From Membranipora membranacea (lineage: Eukaryota; Bryozoa; Gymnolaemata; Cheilostomatida; Membraniporidae), in NCBI GenBank assembly GCA_914767715.1, contig OU612069.1, forward strand, positions 11,777,387 through 11,841,386: a DNA stretch of 64,000 bases, written 5' to 3'. The notes beneath the pieces were generated by a model. That model did no database searches. It was not told the DNA's origin and was given only the letters and a program-made list of their open reading frames with translations. Numbering within the stretch: the stretch's first letter is position 1; every line of letters starts with the position of its first letter. Shown here one piece after another: positions 26,819-39,105 of the stretch. The position numbers were made by a program, and so were the translations under genes.

Positions 26819-27016
26819 CCGCGATGAAACTGATTTTCCGCGTTTTCCAGAACCCGTATTAATTTTTCCTCTCATAATTTCTCCATTGGTTGACCCACCC
26901 AACCCAACAAATGATATAAAAACTGCTAGCTTTCAGTATTGCTTCTTCAAAGAACAGCCTAACTGTAATGGTATGGTATTTTTATTTCATTCTTTTTATC
27001 TTTCACAGGTGATCGT

Positions 27017-27103
27017 ATGAAATTATATTACGGATCGATTGCGGATTACACTGAACAGAAAGACCACCTGAAAACTACTGCCCGAGAACATGGTTGTCCA
27101 TGA
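27017..27103 (+). other. Upstream reading frame overlapping the PPP1R3 start
   Basis: The first ATG after the splice acceptor at 27007-27008 opens a 28-codon frame that ends at TGA 27101-27103, fourteen bases inside the main coding sequence and in a different frame. If transcribed as read, it would lower initiation at the main ATG. Confidence 0.5.
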
Positions 27104-27764
27104 GCTAACGCCACCTGTCAACACCAAGTTATACCCAATTACAGAAGACCAAAATCAAAATTATTTATCATTCTGTTTCAACAAGTTACGTCAACAGGAA
27201 GATAATTCCAAGAAAACAGTAGCTAAAACACTTCAACGGCAAGTAAGATTTGCTGATAGTTTTGGTCTTCAGTTGGCTACTGTCAGAATAATGTCCGAAG
27301 ACTCCAATGCACCGCCAAAGATAAACCCAGCTGCCATTAGGAGATCTACATCTGCGTCAGCAAACCGAGGGTCGCCTCCCCTGTTGCCAACATTTGAACA
27401 ACCCATCAGTAACTTTTCCACTTTCATTCAAAGACTAAACCAGCAAAGTGTCACACTGGAATCTGTTCACATATGCGGCGAATCTTTACAAGGCATCATC
27501 AAAGTTCAGAACTTAGCCTACCGGAAGCATGTGTCAATACAATACACTACGGACCGATGGCAGACTAGCCGTGTGCATAATGGCTGTTACATGAAAGCCA
27601 ATGCATTGCCGGCGGCAAGCCGATATGACTCGTTCAGTTTTTCAATCGTTCTGCCGGCGGATACTCAGAATATCGAGTTCTGTGTCAAGTATGACTGTAT
27701 GGGAAACACATACTGGGATAATAATAGAGGCTCTAATTATATACTCTGCTCTGAGACCGGTTGA
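27090..27764 (+). CDS. Protein phosphatase 1 regulatory subunit 3 (glycogen-targeting subunit)
   Basis: A 224-residue protein encoded in one exon. Residues 50-54 (RQVRF) form the RVxF-type docking motif for the PP1 catalytic subunit. Residues from about 100 to 218 form a CBM21 carbohydrate-binding domain, with ESVHICGESLQGIIKVQNLAY, the VSIQYTTDRWQT strand, and the diagnostic WDNNRGSNY at 209-217. Such subunits bring PP1 to glycogen to activate glycogen synthase and inactivate phosphorylase. A Ser/Pro-rich linker (70-98) separates the two parts. The size matches the short PPP1R3B/C/D/E-type members; I cannot pick a vertebrate orthologue. The coding exon is preceded by a splice acceptor and a 5' non-coding stretch with an overlapping upstream frame. 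Its last bases form part of a tandem duplication. Confidence 0.9.
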   Translation: MVVHELTPPVNTKLYPITEDQNQNYLSFCFNKLRQQEDNSKKTVAKTLQRQVRFADSFGLQLATVRIMSEDSNAPPKINPAAIRRSTSASANRGSPPLLPTFEQPISNFSTFIQRLNQQSVTLESVHICGESLQGIIKVQNLAYRKHVSIQYTTDRWQTSRVHNGCYMKANALPAASRYDSFSFSIVLPADTQNIEFCVKYDCMGNTYWDNNRGSNYILCSETG

Positions 27765-27968
27765 CTTTTATCTCAGCAGTGAGGGTGGGAGCGTGTCCCA
27801 CCCTCCCTGATCTCAGTAAATACGGGGGGGGGGGGAGAATCACTGGTAAAAACCATTCTTATGTCCTCTGCGCTGAGACAGTTTGACTTTCATCTCAGCA
27901 GGAAGGGTGGGAGCGTGTCCCACCCTCTCTGATCTCAGTGAGACCAGGGAGAATACCTGGTGGTAAGC
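27738..27968 (+). repeat. Tandem duplication spanning the PPP1R3 stop codon
   Basis: Two units of about 118 bp each carry CTCTGCNCTGAGAC, then GTTTGACTTT-like sequence, TCTCAGCAG, and a hairpin AGGGTGGGA-GCGTG-TCCCACCCT. The first unit includes the last codons and stop of PPP1R3; the second lies in the 3' flank. The hairpin arms match the palindrome at 24.2 kb. Confidence 0.8.
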
Positions 27969-28767
27969 ATTCTTATATGCTGTCATTCATTCCTCCTGTA
28001 ATTAGACATAATTATGTATGATGCTATTGTTATCAACATTTTCAAAGAAATCAGAGTTGACAATCTTCCATTGACAAGCTTCCTGTTATCATGCTAATTA
28101 TTACCATTGCAGTTAAATCGGTTATTGTGTAAATAGAATGTAAATAGACAATTCCTCAGCTTTGAACTTGTAATTATCTAATATATTGAGATTTATGATC
28201 CAACCATTATTTTTTGTTTCACAGAACACACTATTCATTTATTGACAGATTTGGAAGCAATCGTGAATAATTTGAAAATATTTCAATCATAGATAGTACA
28301 AGATACAAGACAATTATTCTGATGTTGAGCTTGGCACTTTTTTGTTGCAGTGTTATTTGCTATACTGCTCTGTATAAGATGAGTGATCAGCATGGTTTAC
28401 TCAATGAGGGAGTTCATTGGTGGACTAGCTTCCAAATTCAACTAAACCCTTTTTATCTGCGATGTTTGCGTGCCACATGAGCAGACAACTTCAACAAATC
28501 TCCAAGCAAATGCACATGGATATGAATAGGCCTAGGAAGGCCTTAGCAGGGGCGCAATACAATGAACAAAGACATAAACATGAGTTTGATTTTTGAATTT
28601 GAAATCCTTGACATGGCCCATAAATAATTAAAGGATTGATTTTAGTCCTTTTCTCTTAGCCTGACAGATTTGAACTGTAAGTTCAAACAAATTTGATGAT
28701 CCTATTGTATTCAGTTCAAAGTTGTAACATTTCACTACATGGTTACACATATCACGTTCACAAAGTT

Positions 28768-31700
28768 TCACTGCCTTCTGGATATTTTTACAAGGTAGTT
28801 ATTTTCCGGTGACAAGACAAACTTTGTTTTTGCTTTCTCTGAAGGCCGTTCCGCCTGTCCTAATTCTACTTGGAAGTTTTGTAAGACACTTATCAGAATA
28901 AGAAACAGCTCGGATCTGGCCAGGTGCTCTCCAAGACATAGTCTTCTACCTAAAATAGGCAAGAGATTGACATTAGTATTTCACTACTTAACCGTTTTGG
29001 GAGATTGGAGGGGGAGGTCATATCCGGTGTCATATGATGTGTAAACACTTCTTCAGATTATGGCTATCTTTCCAAAATCAACGGTTGGTAATATCAGTTA
29101 AGCTTGAGATTCTTGTATCTGTCACATAGAGAAGGATATTTTTTTTATTCCAGCTCAATGAATTGAATGGTTTTGCCACGTATCATATGCAAACAGCATA
29201 CCGATCAGTCACAGCAGGTTTCAGAATATTTTTAAATCTTCAATCATCACAATTGAAAAGTACGAGATTGATATTTAGATTTGAGCATTGTTCGACCAAA
29301 GATACTGACATTGGGATTTTGTCAGGAGTTGTCCCTCATTAGAGGGGGCACTGAACAGATGATACTATGAATCTGAGACTTATATATCATTGGAGCAGAT
29401 CATGAAAAATCTTAGCCTGCAGACTGAATAAAGATACCACTCTTGCCTGCGCCAAACGGAGCCATGTACATTCTCTCCGGTGCTTTATACCGTCCCTCAG
29501 AGTCTAGAAATCTCTCTGGTTTGAACACATCTGGTTCTGGGTACTGTTCATTATCGTGACAGGTTGAGTACAGGACTGCTGTCACTCGCGTTCCTGTGAT
29601 AGAGGTAGATATTCAGATAAGGCTATCCTTAATCATTAATCTAAATCCTTAATCTAAGCTCCCGATGGAACACTGAGCATGTTATTTAGTTAGGTTAGTG
29701 CAGTGGTATTCACTGCCAGGCAATTAGTTTCTGTAGGAGTCATGGGTTCAAGCCCCACTGGGGGAGCTTCAAGAATAATTATTCAAGGCCCTGCACTCTC
29801 GGGTGTATATCTGTACTTTGATAGGAGAAGAAATACAAATTAACATAATTAGTTGGGGATCCCGGGGGTCAAAACCGGTGTTAAAAGTGTAAAAGCTGTT
29901 TCATACATTATTGAGTAAAAGTGTTATATTTTTGTATTCCGTCCTCAGAACAGGAATCACAAGGGGGGTTTTATGGAGTTTTACTCATGTTGAACAGGGG
30001 AGACAACTTTTCCATAATCAACCTTTCATTACATATCTTTAAATTGTGACAAAAGTTCTCAATATTTAGAGCTAATACTCTGGATATAGTTTCCTGATAC
30101 CATTGGCTTTACATAGAAATTAAAAGTCACTTACCCAGATTGTTGATGTGCTAAATATATTAACAAGGACCAATGTGACTGGACAAAAGCCATGAGGCCA
30201 TGTGGAAAATGAAGAAAAGAATTAAATCAATTCGTTTAAAAGCAACTTATCGGTAAAATGCTGTTTGACAATGGTTGTCAGAAAAATTGAAGCAAATCAG
30301 GGCATACATGGTCTTCACAGGATAGACAAAATTTCTCAAAAGTATCTTCGAGAGACAGTACTAATAGTGCTTGGGATTAGATTGTCTCCTAAACAAGTAT
30401 CTTTTTTTCTCAGACATATTTACCTTTAGGTATCACCTGACCGCACACAGTCACATCCTCCTTGGCTCTGTGAGCGGGTGTAGCACCGGCGACTTGTCCT
30501 ACCCTCATCACTTCAGTGATTACAGACATTGTGTATGGCATGCTATTCCTGTCAGCATAAGAGGCTGTCCTCTCACCTGTGTGGGCGAAGAAGAAGTCAA
30601 AATGGTATCCCACAATGCAATTTATAAGTTATGTGGCTGTCTTAGATTGTTGAGCTGTTTGTGATGTAATCAAATTTTTTGAACAAGACAAATGTAATAA
30701 GTAACTTGACGTAGGCCCAATAATAATTAATTGACAAACTGGAACCATTGACCTTGTCTGTCCAAAACTCCCTGCTGGAACATCAATATACATGACATAA
30801 ACATCCATTAGGAGTTATCCTACTTCTCCCAAAAATACCAAAACTCCAAACTTTGCTCGGGTCGATGGTAGTATCATTTCATAATCCACCACACTCTTTG
30901 TAAAGTAATGTTTACTACCTGGGCAGTATTTTAGCACTTGAATTACTAGGCAAGGAATTTCTGAGGTGGTGACAAGGCCTTTGGTTCAAATTAAGTTAAT
31001 TTAAATCTTCTAATCTGCCCTTTGTCAATACTGTCACCAATTTAAAATCTAGATTACTTACCGAGTTGTTGTTGTATTTCCTGGTGTATCTTCTCCTGAA
31101 CTTCTGGGTATAACACCATGTATAAGAAGGCCCAGTATAAGGATTCAGCTGTAGTGTCTGTACCTGCTAGGTACATACTGGTAACGGTCGTCACTAGATT
31201 ATTATCTACATCAGAGAGATACAGATTTGTATAAGTATAACCTCAAGGATATCTCAGAAGAAAAATGTGTCACCGATTTTCCCATGCCTGATAGGGACAC
31301 CAAGATTCTGTGAGGGGTTAATATGTATCCACTGCTTGGTGACTGGACTGGTGCAGAAGCTGTCCTGGGTTCGGGTTCCATTAGGGGAGCATCCCTGATT
31401 GATTGCTCTAGCTCCAACCCCTCAGGTTAATCTATTTCCTGTTACATAAATTTATTTCTGTAGTAGATAAGCCGATTGGTAAGTGATAGCTAAAATTATA
31501 ACTGATGAAAGGCATATGGCATAAGAAGTGAACATGAATTTCTAACCATTAAAAGCAGAATCAGGTTTGCCAACATGATCACGTTGCTCCTTGAGGAATG
31601 AGTCGATATAATCTCTGGCAGGGTTTTCAAAGTTGATATCTTGCCGATGCTGCTGTATTTGATTAAGAGCAAAGGTGACTCCATTTGAGGCTTTTCTCTT

Positions 31701-34510
31701 TTCTGTGTGATATCCAACAGGATCAAATGGTAAATACTGTAATGAGAAAATAATATGTCAGCATGAGATAAAATAAATACCTGATAATCACCCGATAAAC
31801 CGCAAATCACTATTGGTGTACAATAGCAAGAGAGATTTTCAGCCTGCTTCAACATTGATAGTTTGAAAACCCCTTATCATTAATACAAATACACAACTTT
31901 TGTCTGGCAGCACTTAATGTTTTACTAGCCCTTGGGTAGTGACCTTATGGGTAGTTGCCTAATGGGTAGTGGATTTTTGGACAGTCGCCTTATGTGTATT
32001 GGCTCTGATTTGTTGGCTAGTCTTCGCTCAGAACACCAAAAATAAATCTCTAGGGATTTTTTCCTTGAAACATCCTGTTTAAAAAACAATATCTTCTGAT
32101 TCTCACTTTCAACAATGGCAGCCATCTTGCGAGCATTTGCAGTCCAGCAAATCTTGTAAACTGTACATGAGACAACTTCTCATCGGAATAGTCGAATCTA
32201 TCCCCAAATATCACTTTAGTTATGATGTTTGAAGTGGCTTGTATCAGAAGATTTTCAAGGTCAAATGGACGACCTTCGTTTTGCTCCAGTTCTTTGATGA
32301 AGTGGGTTATCTCCTCTTGGATTACCGGTTCTATACCCTTACCACCTGCAGTCAGAAAAAGTAAACGATGATTAAAATATGAAGCCAACCACCTGAGTTC
32401 AAACTGTTTCAGAGCCATACAAAGTTGATGCACACAAATAGCGTGTTGGCAACTAATGTAAGTGCTCAGACAGCTGCAATGCGAGTTAGTGGCATTACAT
32501 TATCGAACACAAAAATTGAGCGTTTGATAATGCAATGCCACTAACTCATATTGCAGCTCTCTGAACACTTAGACTAGCTGTTAAAATTTCCACCATACAA
32601 GTTCAGCCTAGAATTGTCAGGGTGATGATATGGGTGCTATAATTGACCTGATTGCCTCTATCGGTGGAAATTCCAGAAAATTGCATGATGGGATAGCTTG
32701 ACAAACCTTTCTGCCGCTAGCTAGTACTCACCTATTCCATGATCTTTGAACACGTGCATCGCATGCTTTCTCAACTGCTGCCACCGCCCATGTGTCTCTG
32801 CAAATCCTTTTCCTGTCAACAATAGACGCAAATACTCTCTTAGAATTGCATTATCGTGGTTCGGAAGAAGACAACTCAATTAATCTAACATCTGTACCAA
32901 AGATATAAAACAAAACCAAGTAAAGACCTTATTCTGTAAGGTCCCCAAACCAATATGTGGCCTATGAGATAAGGCTAACGCCCTCCCATCAGGTTGACAG
33001 TGCTAACAGAAACACAATTGCGTATTCTTCATTGAGGCTATGTAAACAAAGACAGACATCAAATTTGCCGGAATTCTCTGGACACCTAACCTTCGATTAG
33101 TATCCCTTTAGCAGATTCATGTCGCTCACTTAGTAGGTCAGCGTTACCAGTAAAGCCCTCCTGTATGGCTTCTGGGCTGGTCAAAAATACTGCCTTTTCT
33201 CCTCCTGGCAGGTCAAGCGTGATCACATCTCCATACTGAGATCGCAATTCTAAAGTGAAATGAAATTTCCTAGCAAAAGTGACATTAGGTAAAAATGCCC
33301 ACGTATTTTTTCCATTTTTTCTTTGCGTAAATTGACAGATTATTTTATATTAAATCTTATATTGGTCCTCAATATATTGACAGAGCCTCTTTACATAGCG
33401 GTAGGTCTTTGAGGCTCATGTTTTTGCCGCCAAAGATACGCAACCATGTGACAACTTCGTATCCGGTCAATTACAATGTGATATCACTTAGATACTGAGA
33501 TTTCACTATTATGAAATCATTCTCTGCAAGCTTTGGTGAACCTTAGAAAAAGATTCCTCACAAACCGCCAACCTATGATTGTTACCTCGAGGTCCAGAGC
33601 ATACTCAAGTTTAATTTTATTGAGCCATCAGTATTTCTCACAGTAATTTAATCTTTTCTCTCTCAACCTGACAATGTGGAAACAAGTTGAACTCCACAAC
33701 CCAGCACAAATCATCATAACTGCTGAAACAGAAAAACACTCACCATAAATCTCTTTGTAAATATTCGGTGACTTTATCATCCACAGTGCGTGACCTACAA
33801 AAGGAAGCGGCCATGGTCCAGGTGGATATCTGTATCTGTTCCAGACTGGCCAGTTATACAACACAATCAGACCTCCTGCAGCCGCGGCGAGTACTTTAGT
33901 TGTTATCCCGTAGCCTGCCAGTCTCTCGGTTATCTCAGAGAGGACGACATCTATCCTTCCTGCGCTTGTACGGAGAAACTCAACCAACTGCTCTGTAAAA
34001 TATTGATAGCCATCTCACAATTCTGCGATTTTAGAAGATGGGAAGGCTGGATGAGTTTAAGCCTTGGGCTGATGAGCTGTATGCTATTATGTTCTACATG
34101 CACAGTAGAAAAGGTTTGTTCCCATCGTGGTGGCGGAGCGATATTACAAAATTGGTACCTTGATACACCGCTTTCCAAGTCTTTCTCCGCATTTACTGCG
34201 TGAACAAACTTGTCCAACATGCACTTTGGTATCAGCCTTTATATGACTGCCAAGGCTGCTAGAAGCATAATTCAGACTATAGATGAGTGCTTATTTCATA
34301 CGCTGGCTTATTATTTACACATCAGAAACATATCACAACCACAGACACTGTGGTGAGGGATTTAATTTTTCACTCCTACAGGCACACTACTGTAATGGAT
34401 CTTTCGGCTGAAAACTGGGCTTTAGCATTGAACTGAATATCTAATGTGGTACTCAGTGTACAAAGTGTTAGTACTCTGCTTGCAAGTCTCAGTTATAGCT
34501 TCTTACCCAT
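28768..34510 (-). CDS. CYP2-like cytochrome P450 (intact copy)
   Basis: Ten minus-strand exons: 34507-34510, 33744-33992, 33091-33249, 32732-32812, 32107-32345, 31547-31736, 31062-31205, 30424-30576, 29447-29593 and 28768-28949. They sum to 1548 bases, 515 residues plus stop. The first coding exon is only ATG plus one base; the duplicate gene has the same arrangement. An N-terminal membrane anchor (about 27-48) is followed by the proline hinge PPGPWPLPF. Other marks are WQQLR in helix C (148-152), AGTDTT in helix I (321-326), the K-helix pair E377/R380, the FKPERF block, and the heme loop FGAGRRLCLG with ligand Cys at about 460. This is a microsomal class II monooxygenase of the CYP2 clan; the substrate cannot be told. 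The intron after exon 9 uses a GC donor (GGCAAGA), a known minor variant. The neighbouring duplicate at 35565-59921 is broken. Confidence 0.92.
29321..29404 (+). repeat. Dispersed repeat C, copy 1
   Basis: The segment beginning GTCAGGAGTTGTCCCTCATTA and ending ATCATTGGAGCAGATCA is repeated with modest divergence at 63698-63788. It is non-coding and of unknown class, possibly the end of an LTR-type element. Confidence 0.65.
29696..29835 (+). mobile_element. tRNA-like SINE (family B), copy 1
   Basis: A B-box-like GGTTCAAGCCCC is followed by ACTGGGGGAGCTTCAAGA and, further on, CCTGCACTCTCGGGTGTATAT. The same order recurs at 31318-31432 and 60350-60450, all on the plus strand. Confidence 0.6.
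31318..31432 (+). mobile_element. tRNA-like SINE (family B), copy 2
   Basis: Shares the block GGGTTCGGGTTCC..TAGGGGAGC and the following TTGATTGCTCTAGCTCC with copies 1 and 3. It lies in an intron of the intact P450 gene. Confidence 0.55.
32447..32582. repeat. Long inverted repeat, about 55-bp arms
   Basis: The arms carry GCAATGCGAGTTAGTGGCAT and its near-perfect reverse complement ATGCCACTAACTCATATTGC, extended outwards through AGCTG/CAGCT and AAGTG/CACTT blocks. The loop is about ten bases. Size and shape fit a MITE. It lies in a P450 intron. Confidence 0.75.
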
Positions 34511-35564
34511 CGATAATGCTGAATGTCAAGCGTTACGCTGTTCGTTCTGTCTTTATACCTTCTTCATCAACTAAGTCCCTCTATAAAAAAAAACACCATG
34601 CCTTTGCTACTCAACACAGGCAATAAGACTTACTATATAGTGGCAGTTTCTTTGATAGACCCAACGAGTAAACCCTGCCCAGCTAGACTTTGATATCAAT
34701 AGATTGCGTTGAATAAAGCAGCAAATGGAAATTAAAGCTGTTGTTATTTTATATAATAAAGCCAGTTTGTTTATTGTTCCATTCAATGACCTGGGCATAA
34801 TCAATGTTAGATGTATGCACAGGTAGTTTTCACCTGATCATGCACTGTTATAGTGCTTGTAACCTGTTGCAATCAGTTTGAAAAGAACATTCGATATCCA
34901 TGAAATCAAAATGAATCAATCACTCATACACTGCGAACAACTTTCAAATAATATGTGAGAAAATTGGTTTACACAAGCCTTGTCACACAACTGTTCTTTT
35001 TATTTTTTACACCTCAAAAAAGAAAAAAAGGAGCTGTGTGACAAGGCTAGGTTCACAAACTGAAAGCCATAACAAGAAACAGACAAAATTTGCTGACACC
35101 TATTTTTAGTTCTCAGATACCTGCTACATTTGGGATGGTGGGCCATGTCTTCAGGAACTGAGTGCGCTGGATGACACGCGCCGAGGACAGTGGTTTGTAT
35201 CAACCTGTTTTTAAGAGAGGGCATACTTGGTTTATGACCATGATTCTATAATAACCCCTTTCTATGTTCCAGTAAAATGTAATTTGCATGCTTATAAGCA
35301 CAAGTTGTCGCCTTTTTTAAAGAGGTAAGGTAACTCCTATCATTTATACTGAACTTCATATTATTAGACTATTTGATCAATGTTTTGATTTTGACCCATG
35401 AGGTATGTTCACAATATGAAACCGCTGGGTTGTTGTTACTGCACCTTCTAATTTGAAGGGAAACCATCAGGATAATGATGAAAGTAAAAAAAAATTGGTG
35501 TTTATCCAAACTGTGCCACAAAGGTGGCATGTCGATGAAACTAGACAGGAAATTGAATCAGGAA
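34511..35564. other. Spacer between the two P450 copies
   Basis: No credible coding exon. It should contain the promoter and 5' UTR of the intact P450 on the right side of position 34510. An inverted repeat lies at 34976-35049. Confidence 0.55.
34976..35049. repeat. Inverted repeat
   Basis: The outer arms AGCCTTGTCACACA and TGTGTGACAAGGCT are exact reverse complements, and the inner sequence is a T-rich run facing an A-rich run, so the whole 74 bases can fold back. Confidence 0.75.
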
Positions 35565-38529
35565 TTAAAGTTTTAATACAAATTTAGGTATTTGTTTTGA
35601 TGGTTTAACCAGGTAGTTCTTTTCAGGAACTGTCGCCAGTTTATCCATCTTTGATCTCATGGTTGGCATTTCATCCTGTCCAAACTTTATCTAAAAGTTT
35701 TGTAGCATGGTCACGAGAAACAAAAACAGCTCAATCTTTGCAAGTTGCTGCCCTAAACAAATGCGCCGCCCTGGAAAGAATAAGAAAAGATCTTGATCTG
35801 ATTGAGTGATAAACAGGTTGGAAATGTTTTGCTTTGGATAGTAGAGATTATCACTTAGTCCCCTACCTATTTTAGGAAGGTCATACTGCTTTGAGAATCC
35901 TAAAGTTTACAACAAAAAAACACACACTGTTGTAAAGCAAACTTCATAATATTCTTCTGGGATGCAGATGATGTTTTGCAATCAAGTAGCGCACTGACAT
36001 TGAGACTACACTATTAAAATGTGTATCGCTGATTGTTAATGTCAATTTAGTGTGAGTACCTAACATGTACCCGCCCTATTTTATGAAACTGGCGTCGGGT
36101 GATCACAGAGTTCCATCTGTGGTACTCATGCTAAGTGAAATAATTCACTCTCTATTGATCGAAGATATACATGCAATAGTGTATCACGTCATCAGTGTAA
36201 CCAACTAAGGAACTCACCAGCTCGAAATGGTGTAAAGTTGACCTTTTCGGTCTTCTTGAAAATCCCCTTAGAGTCAGGAATCGTTCTGGCTTGAAAACCT
36301 CAGGGTCAGGGTATACCACTGGGTCATAGCATGTTGCGTAGTTGTTAGCCACAACTCTAGGACCTACATATAGAATGAAGGTGTGCATCACGCAAATATA
36401 TAACTTTCAGAGAGGTAAAAGGAGTGTGTATGATTTTGACCTAAAGTATTTCACTTTAAAAATTCATTCTTATCAATGTAAGTGATTAATTTACATCACA
36501 CAACCAGAAAATGATTATTCATTAATTGTTGCTGTCATCCTTATTACTTAAGGTCATGCCTCGCCTAGGATACTAACTTGAGAACTACTGGTCCGATTAC
36601 CTTGATTTTTCATTCTAATTGTAGCTTTTCCTTGTTTAGCAATTTCCAGACCCTCAATTATCTTCAATTTAATTTCTTTTAATTTGTGATGGCACTATAT
36701 AAAATTTAAGCCACTGGTGCCCATGCAAAAGAATAGGAGCTGTCAATAATTGGGAGCATCTGGCTCAGACGCCTCACAACCAATGATTCGTATCAAACCA
36801 GGATTGGCAGCGCAAAATAGTCCCCAATAATTAACTTGTGACAATTAGTTGTAGTAACAAGCCTTGACATGAATTTCAAGTACTAGAGAAGGAAAGTTCT
36901 ATAATAAGAGACAGGCATCAACAAGCTAGCTTGTGAACTATTGTAAAATACACTAAAATGGCTGGATTTTAGAGACTTATATTACTACGCCAAATCTGGT
37001 AGCAGAAAAATATCAGGCAAAAAACCATGAATGGTTGGATTTTCCTCTGTATTCATGAGGGATTTATTTCAATTCGAGTAGAGATGTTGATTCAAAACTT
37101 GGGAATATACAAAAAGGATATGTTTGTTGATAATTCCCATGCAACTGTTCACTCAACATGTATTTTATTTGGAGTTAGCTTGGCAAAATGAATATTGAGT
37201 TTACAGCCTGCCTCTAGAAAACTGCATGATAGGCCTTCTTATCATACTCCTTCTCCGGCACAAAAATTTTATTTGGTTCCAAATAAATGCGTAGTGCCCT
37301 CACCAAGGCTTAAGTGGACGCCCTATCAGAAAATATATTTCAGTCTCAGTACGGTTTTCACATATTTGTACTTCTCGTTTTGTACAGCAAAGGTGCATTT
37401 TTGTCAAAATTTGACTAGTTTAGGAGTGAGATAATTCAAATTTGCCAACTGGCACATCAATTTTTTTTCATCAATACTGTTCAGCACTTGGCTAGTGAGG
37501 GCACTAGGGTAATCACATTTGTCCACCTTGGACAACAATTGACACAGCTCACTCACTTTATAGCATAGTCAACACTTTATGGTTTAGCTATCAGTATGTG
37601 AATTTGAATGCCATTTTTTTCCCAATCAAATCGAATATTGAACATTATTGTTGTTATGGCTGCATGATATAAGGGTAGTCTTTATGTATTACCTGCATTT
37701 TTCCCTCTAAGAACTTGCAATGTGTTTTTATATGGACAATAGTGACAATAGGTTTTGACATGTTGCTGAAATTCAGTGTCGCGTTATGACGTTATGTCAT
37801 GGCGTAATGTCGTCAAATTTAGGGGTTAGACTTTTCTGATCATGTGGATTGAGAAACTCCAAAAAGAATTTTGGCGAGGCATGACTTAAAGCTAGACTTT
37901 CAAGTCAGCTACCAACATTCAGAGCTGGCTATCATCAAGCTACCTCCTAACTAATTAAATTAAACTCTAGCTAACATTTGCTCCTCTTTGATATTTTGAA
38001 TCTAATTTGGGAAAACATTGGGGGTTTTGAAAAGTACTCTTTGTGGAAGCGAGATATTCCTACCTTTAGGGATTTTGTGACCACATATTACAAGGTCTCC
38101 CATTGCCTGATGTTCCCCAGTAGCTGGAGCTATCATGATAAATCTGAATAACTTCATCATCACAGCCATAGTGTAAGGGAGAGCTTCTTTGTTGGCATAT
38201 GACGCAGGTCTTGAACCTGGAATGTTACAAAAATGTAATTAATGAATAATACAAACCAAATATGTTTATATAATAATATGATCTTTCAAAATGATATCAT
38301 ATTTTAGAAATAAATTAAGTTGCAGACTTTATGTATCACTAGAGGTGATACTGTCGTCAAAGATTCGTGTATTGGAATTCTAGGTTCTGCCTATAAGTGG
38401 CATCATCTTTTGGCAAGTGGTAAGAGCATTCAATAGACAGGCAATAAAATTTGAACCAATGAGTAGTCGCAAGTAAAAGATTCTCAGTAGCTGACCATGT
38501 TTGACAATAGTCTACTTTGGGTGCCTAAA

Positions 38530-38533
38530 CCTC
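38530..38533. repeat. Target-site duplication, left copy
   Basis: CCTC directly abuts the left LTR and is repeated directly after the right LTR at 55796-55799. A fifth base (T) also matches, but it may belong to the LTR end, so the duplication is 4 or 5 bp. Confidence 0.8.
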
Positions 38534-38896
38534 TATCAGCATGGAATTTTTGATTTGTTATGGTGAATGAATTTTGTGTTTGATTAATCGGACTGTAATT
38601 TGGAGTTGTTCACTCCTTGTCTCAAATCCCAAATAATAAAATATCCTCCAATTTTCTGTTTTAGAATCCGCGATATGTATGGTTCAAGTAGTGCAAATGT
38701 AATGGTAGCAGATCTGGACTTATAATTGCTGATAATTCGGTTATTAAAGAGAGACTTCCAAAACACAACTGAACTGTTGATCAACAATACCTCAGCGGTA
38801 AGTAGAGCTACTATCGTACAATGTGCGCTAGCCTCAACTACTGAGCACTGGTTTAGATTTGAGTTTGGTGCAATTCTCGGTGGAATTGCTCAAGGA

Positions 38897-38902
38897 TTTA
38901 TT
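38897..38902 (-). terminator. Candidate LTR poly(A) signal
   Basis: Minus-strand AATAAA in the 3' LTR, about 800 bases downstream of the TATA box and 360 from the LTR end. This would give a long R region and a U5 of roughly 350 bases. Confidence 0.45.
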
Positions 38903-39105
38903 TTAAACAATAATAACAAAATATAAATATGGTTCTATTCGTCAGGCAATAAATCAATCAATAATTTTACAATAATATCTTAGCATTTATCATTTAGTCA
39001 TAAAAATACATAAACATTCAAAATCTTTATAATAAGATCTTACCCTTGGTGCAGATGACCTCGAATTCAGTGTGATATTCAGTGTGATATCTCTGTGTAT
39101 TGAAA

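Larger units (their letters stand above)
22661..27016. other. Repeat-rich spacer between ALG9 and PPP1R3
   Basis: The 3' UTR of ALG9 occupies the left part, to about 23280. A SINE (23798-24036), a cluster of palindromic elements (24211-24860), a 30-bp duplication and a hairpin follow. I see no coding exon with credible splice borders. A non-coding first exon of PPP1R3 should lie here, since an acceptor (TTTCACAG, AG at 27007-27008) precedes its coding exon. Confidence 0.6.

Noticed and set aside
33951-34220. ATG exon at 34220 as the start of the intact P450
   Set aside because: Its best donor does not join the next exon in frame. The ATGG exon at 34507-34510 does, and the same arrangement exists in the duplicate copy.
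35000-35224. 74-codon minus-strand frame between the two P450 copies
   Set aside because: Partly covers an inverted repeat, has no P450 similarity and no partner exon.
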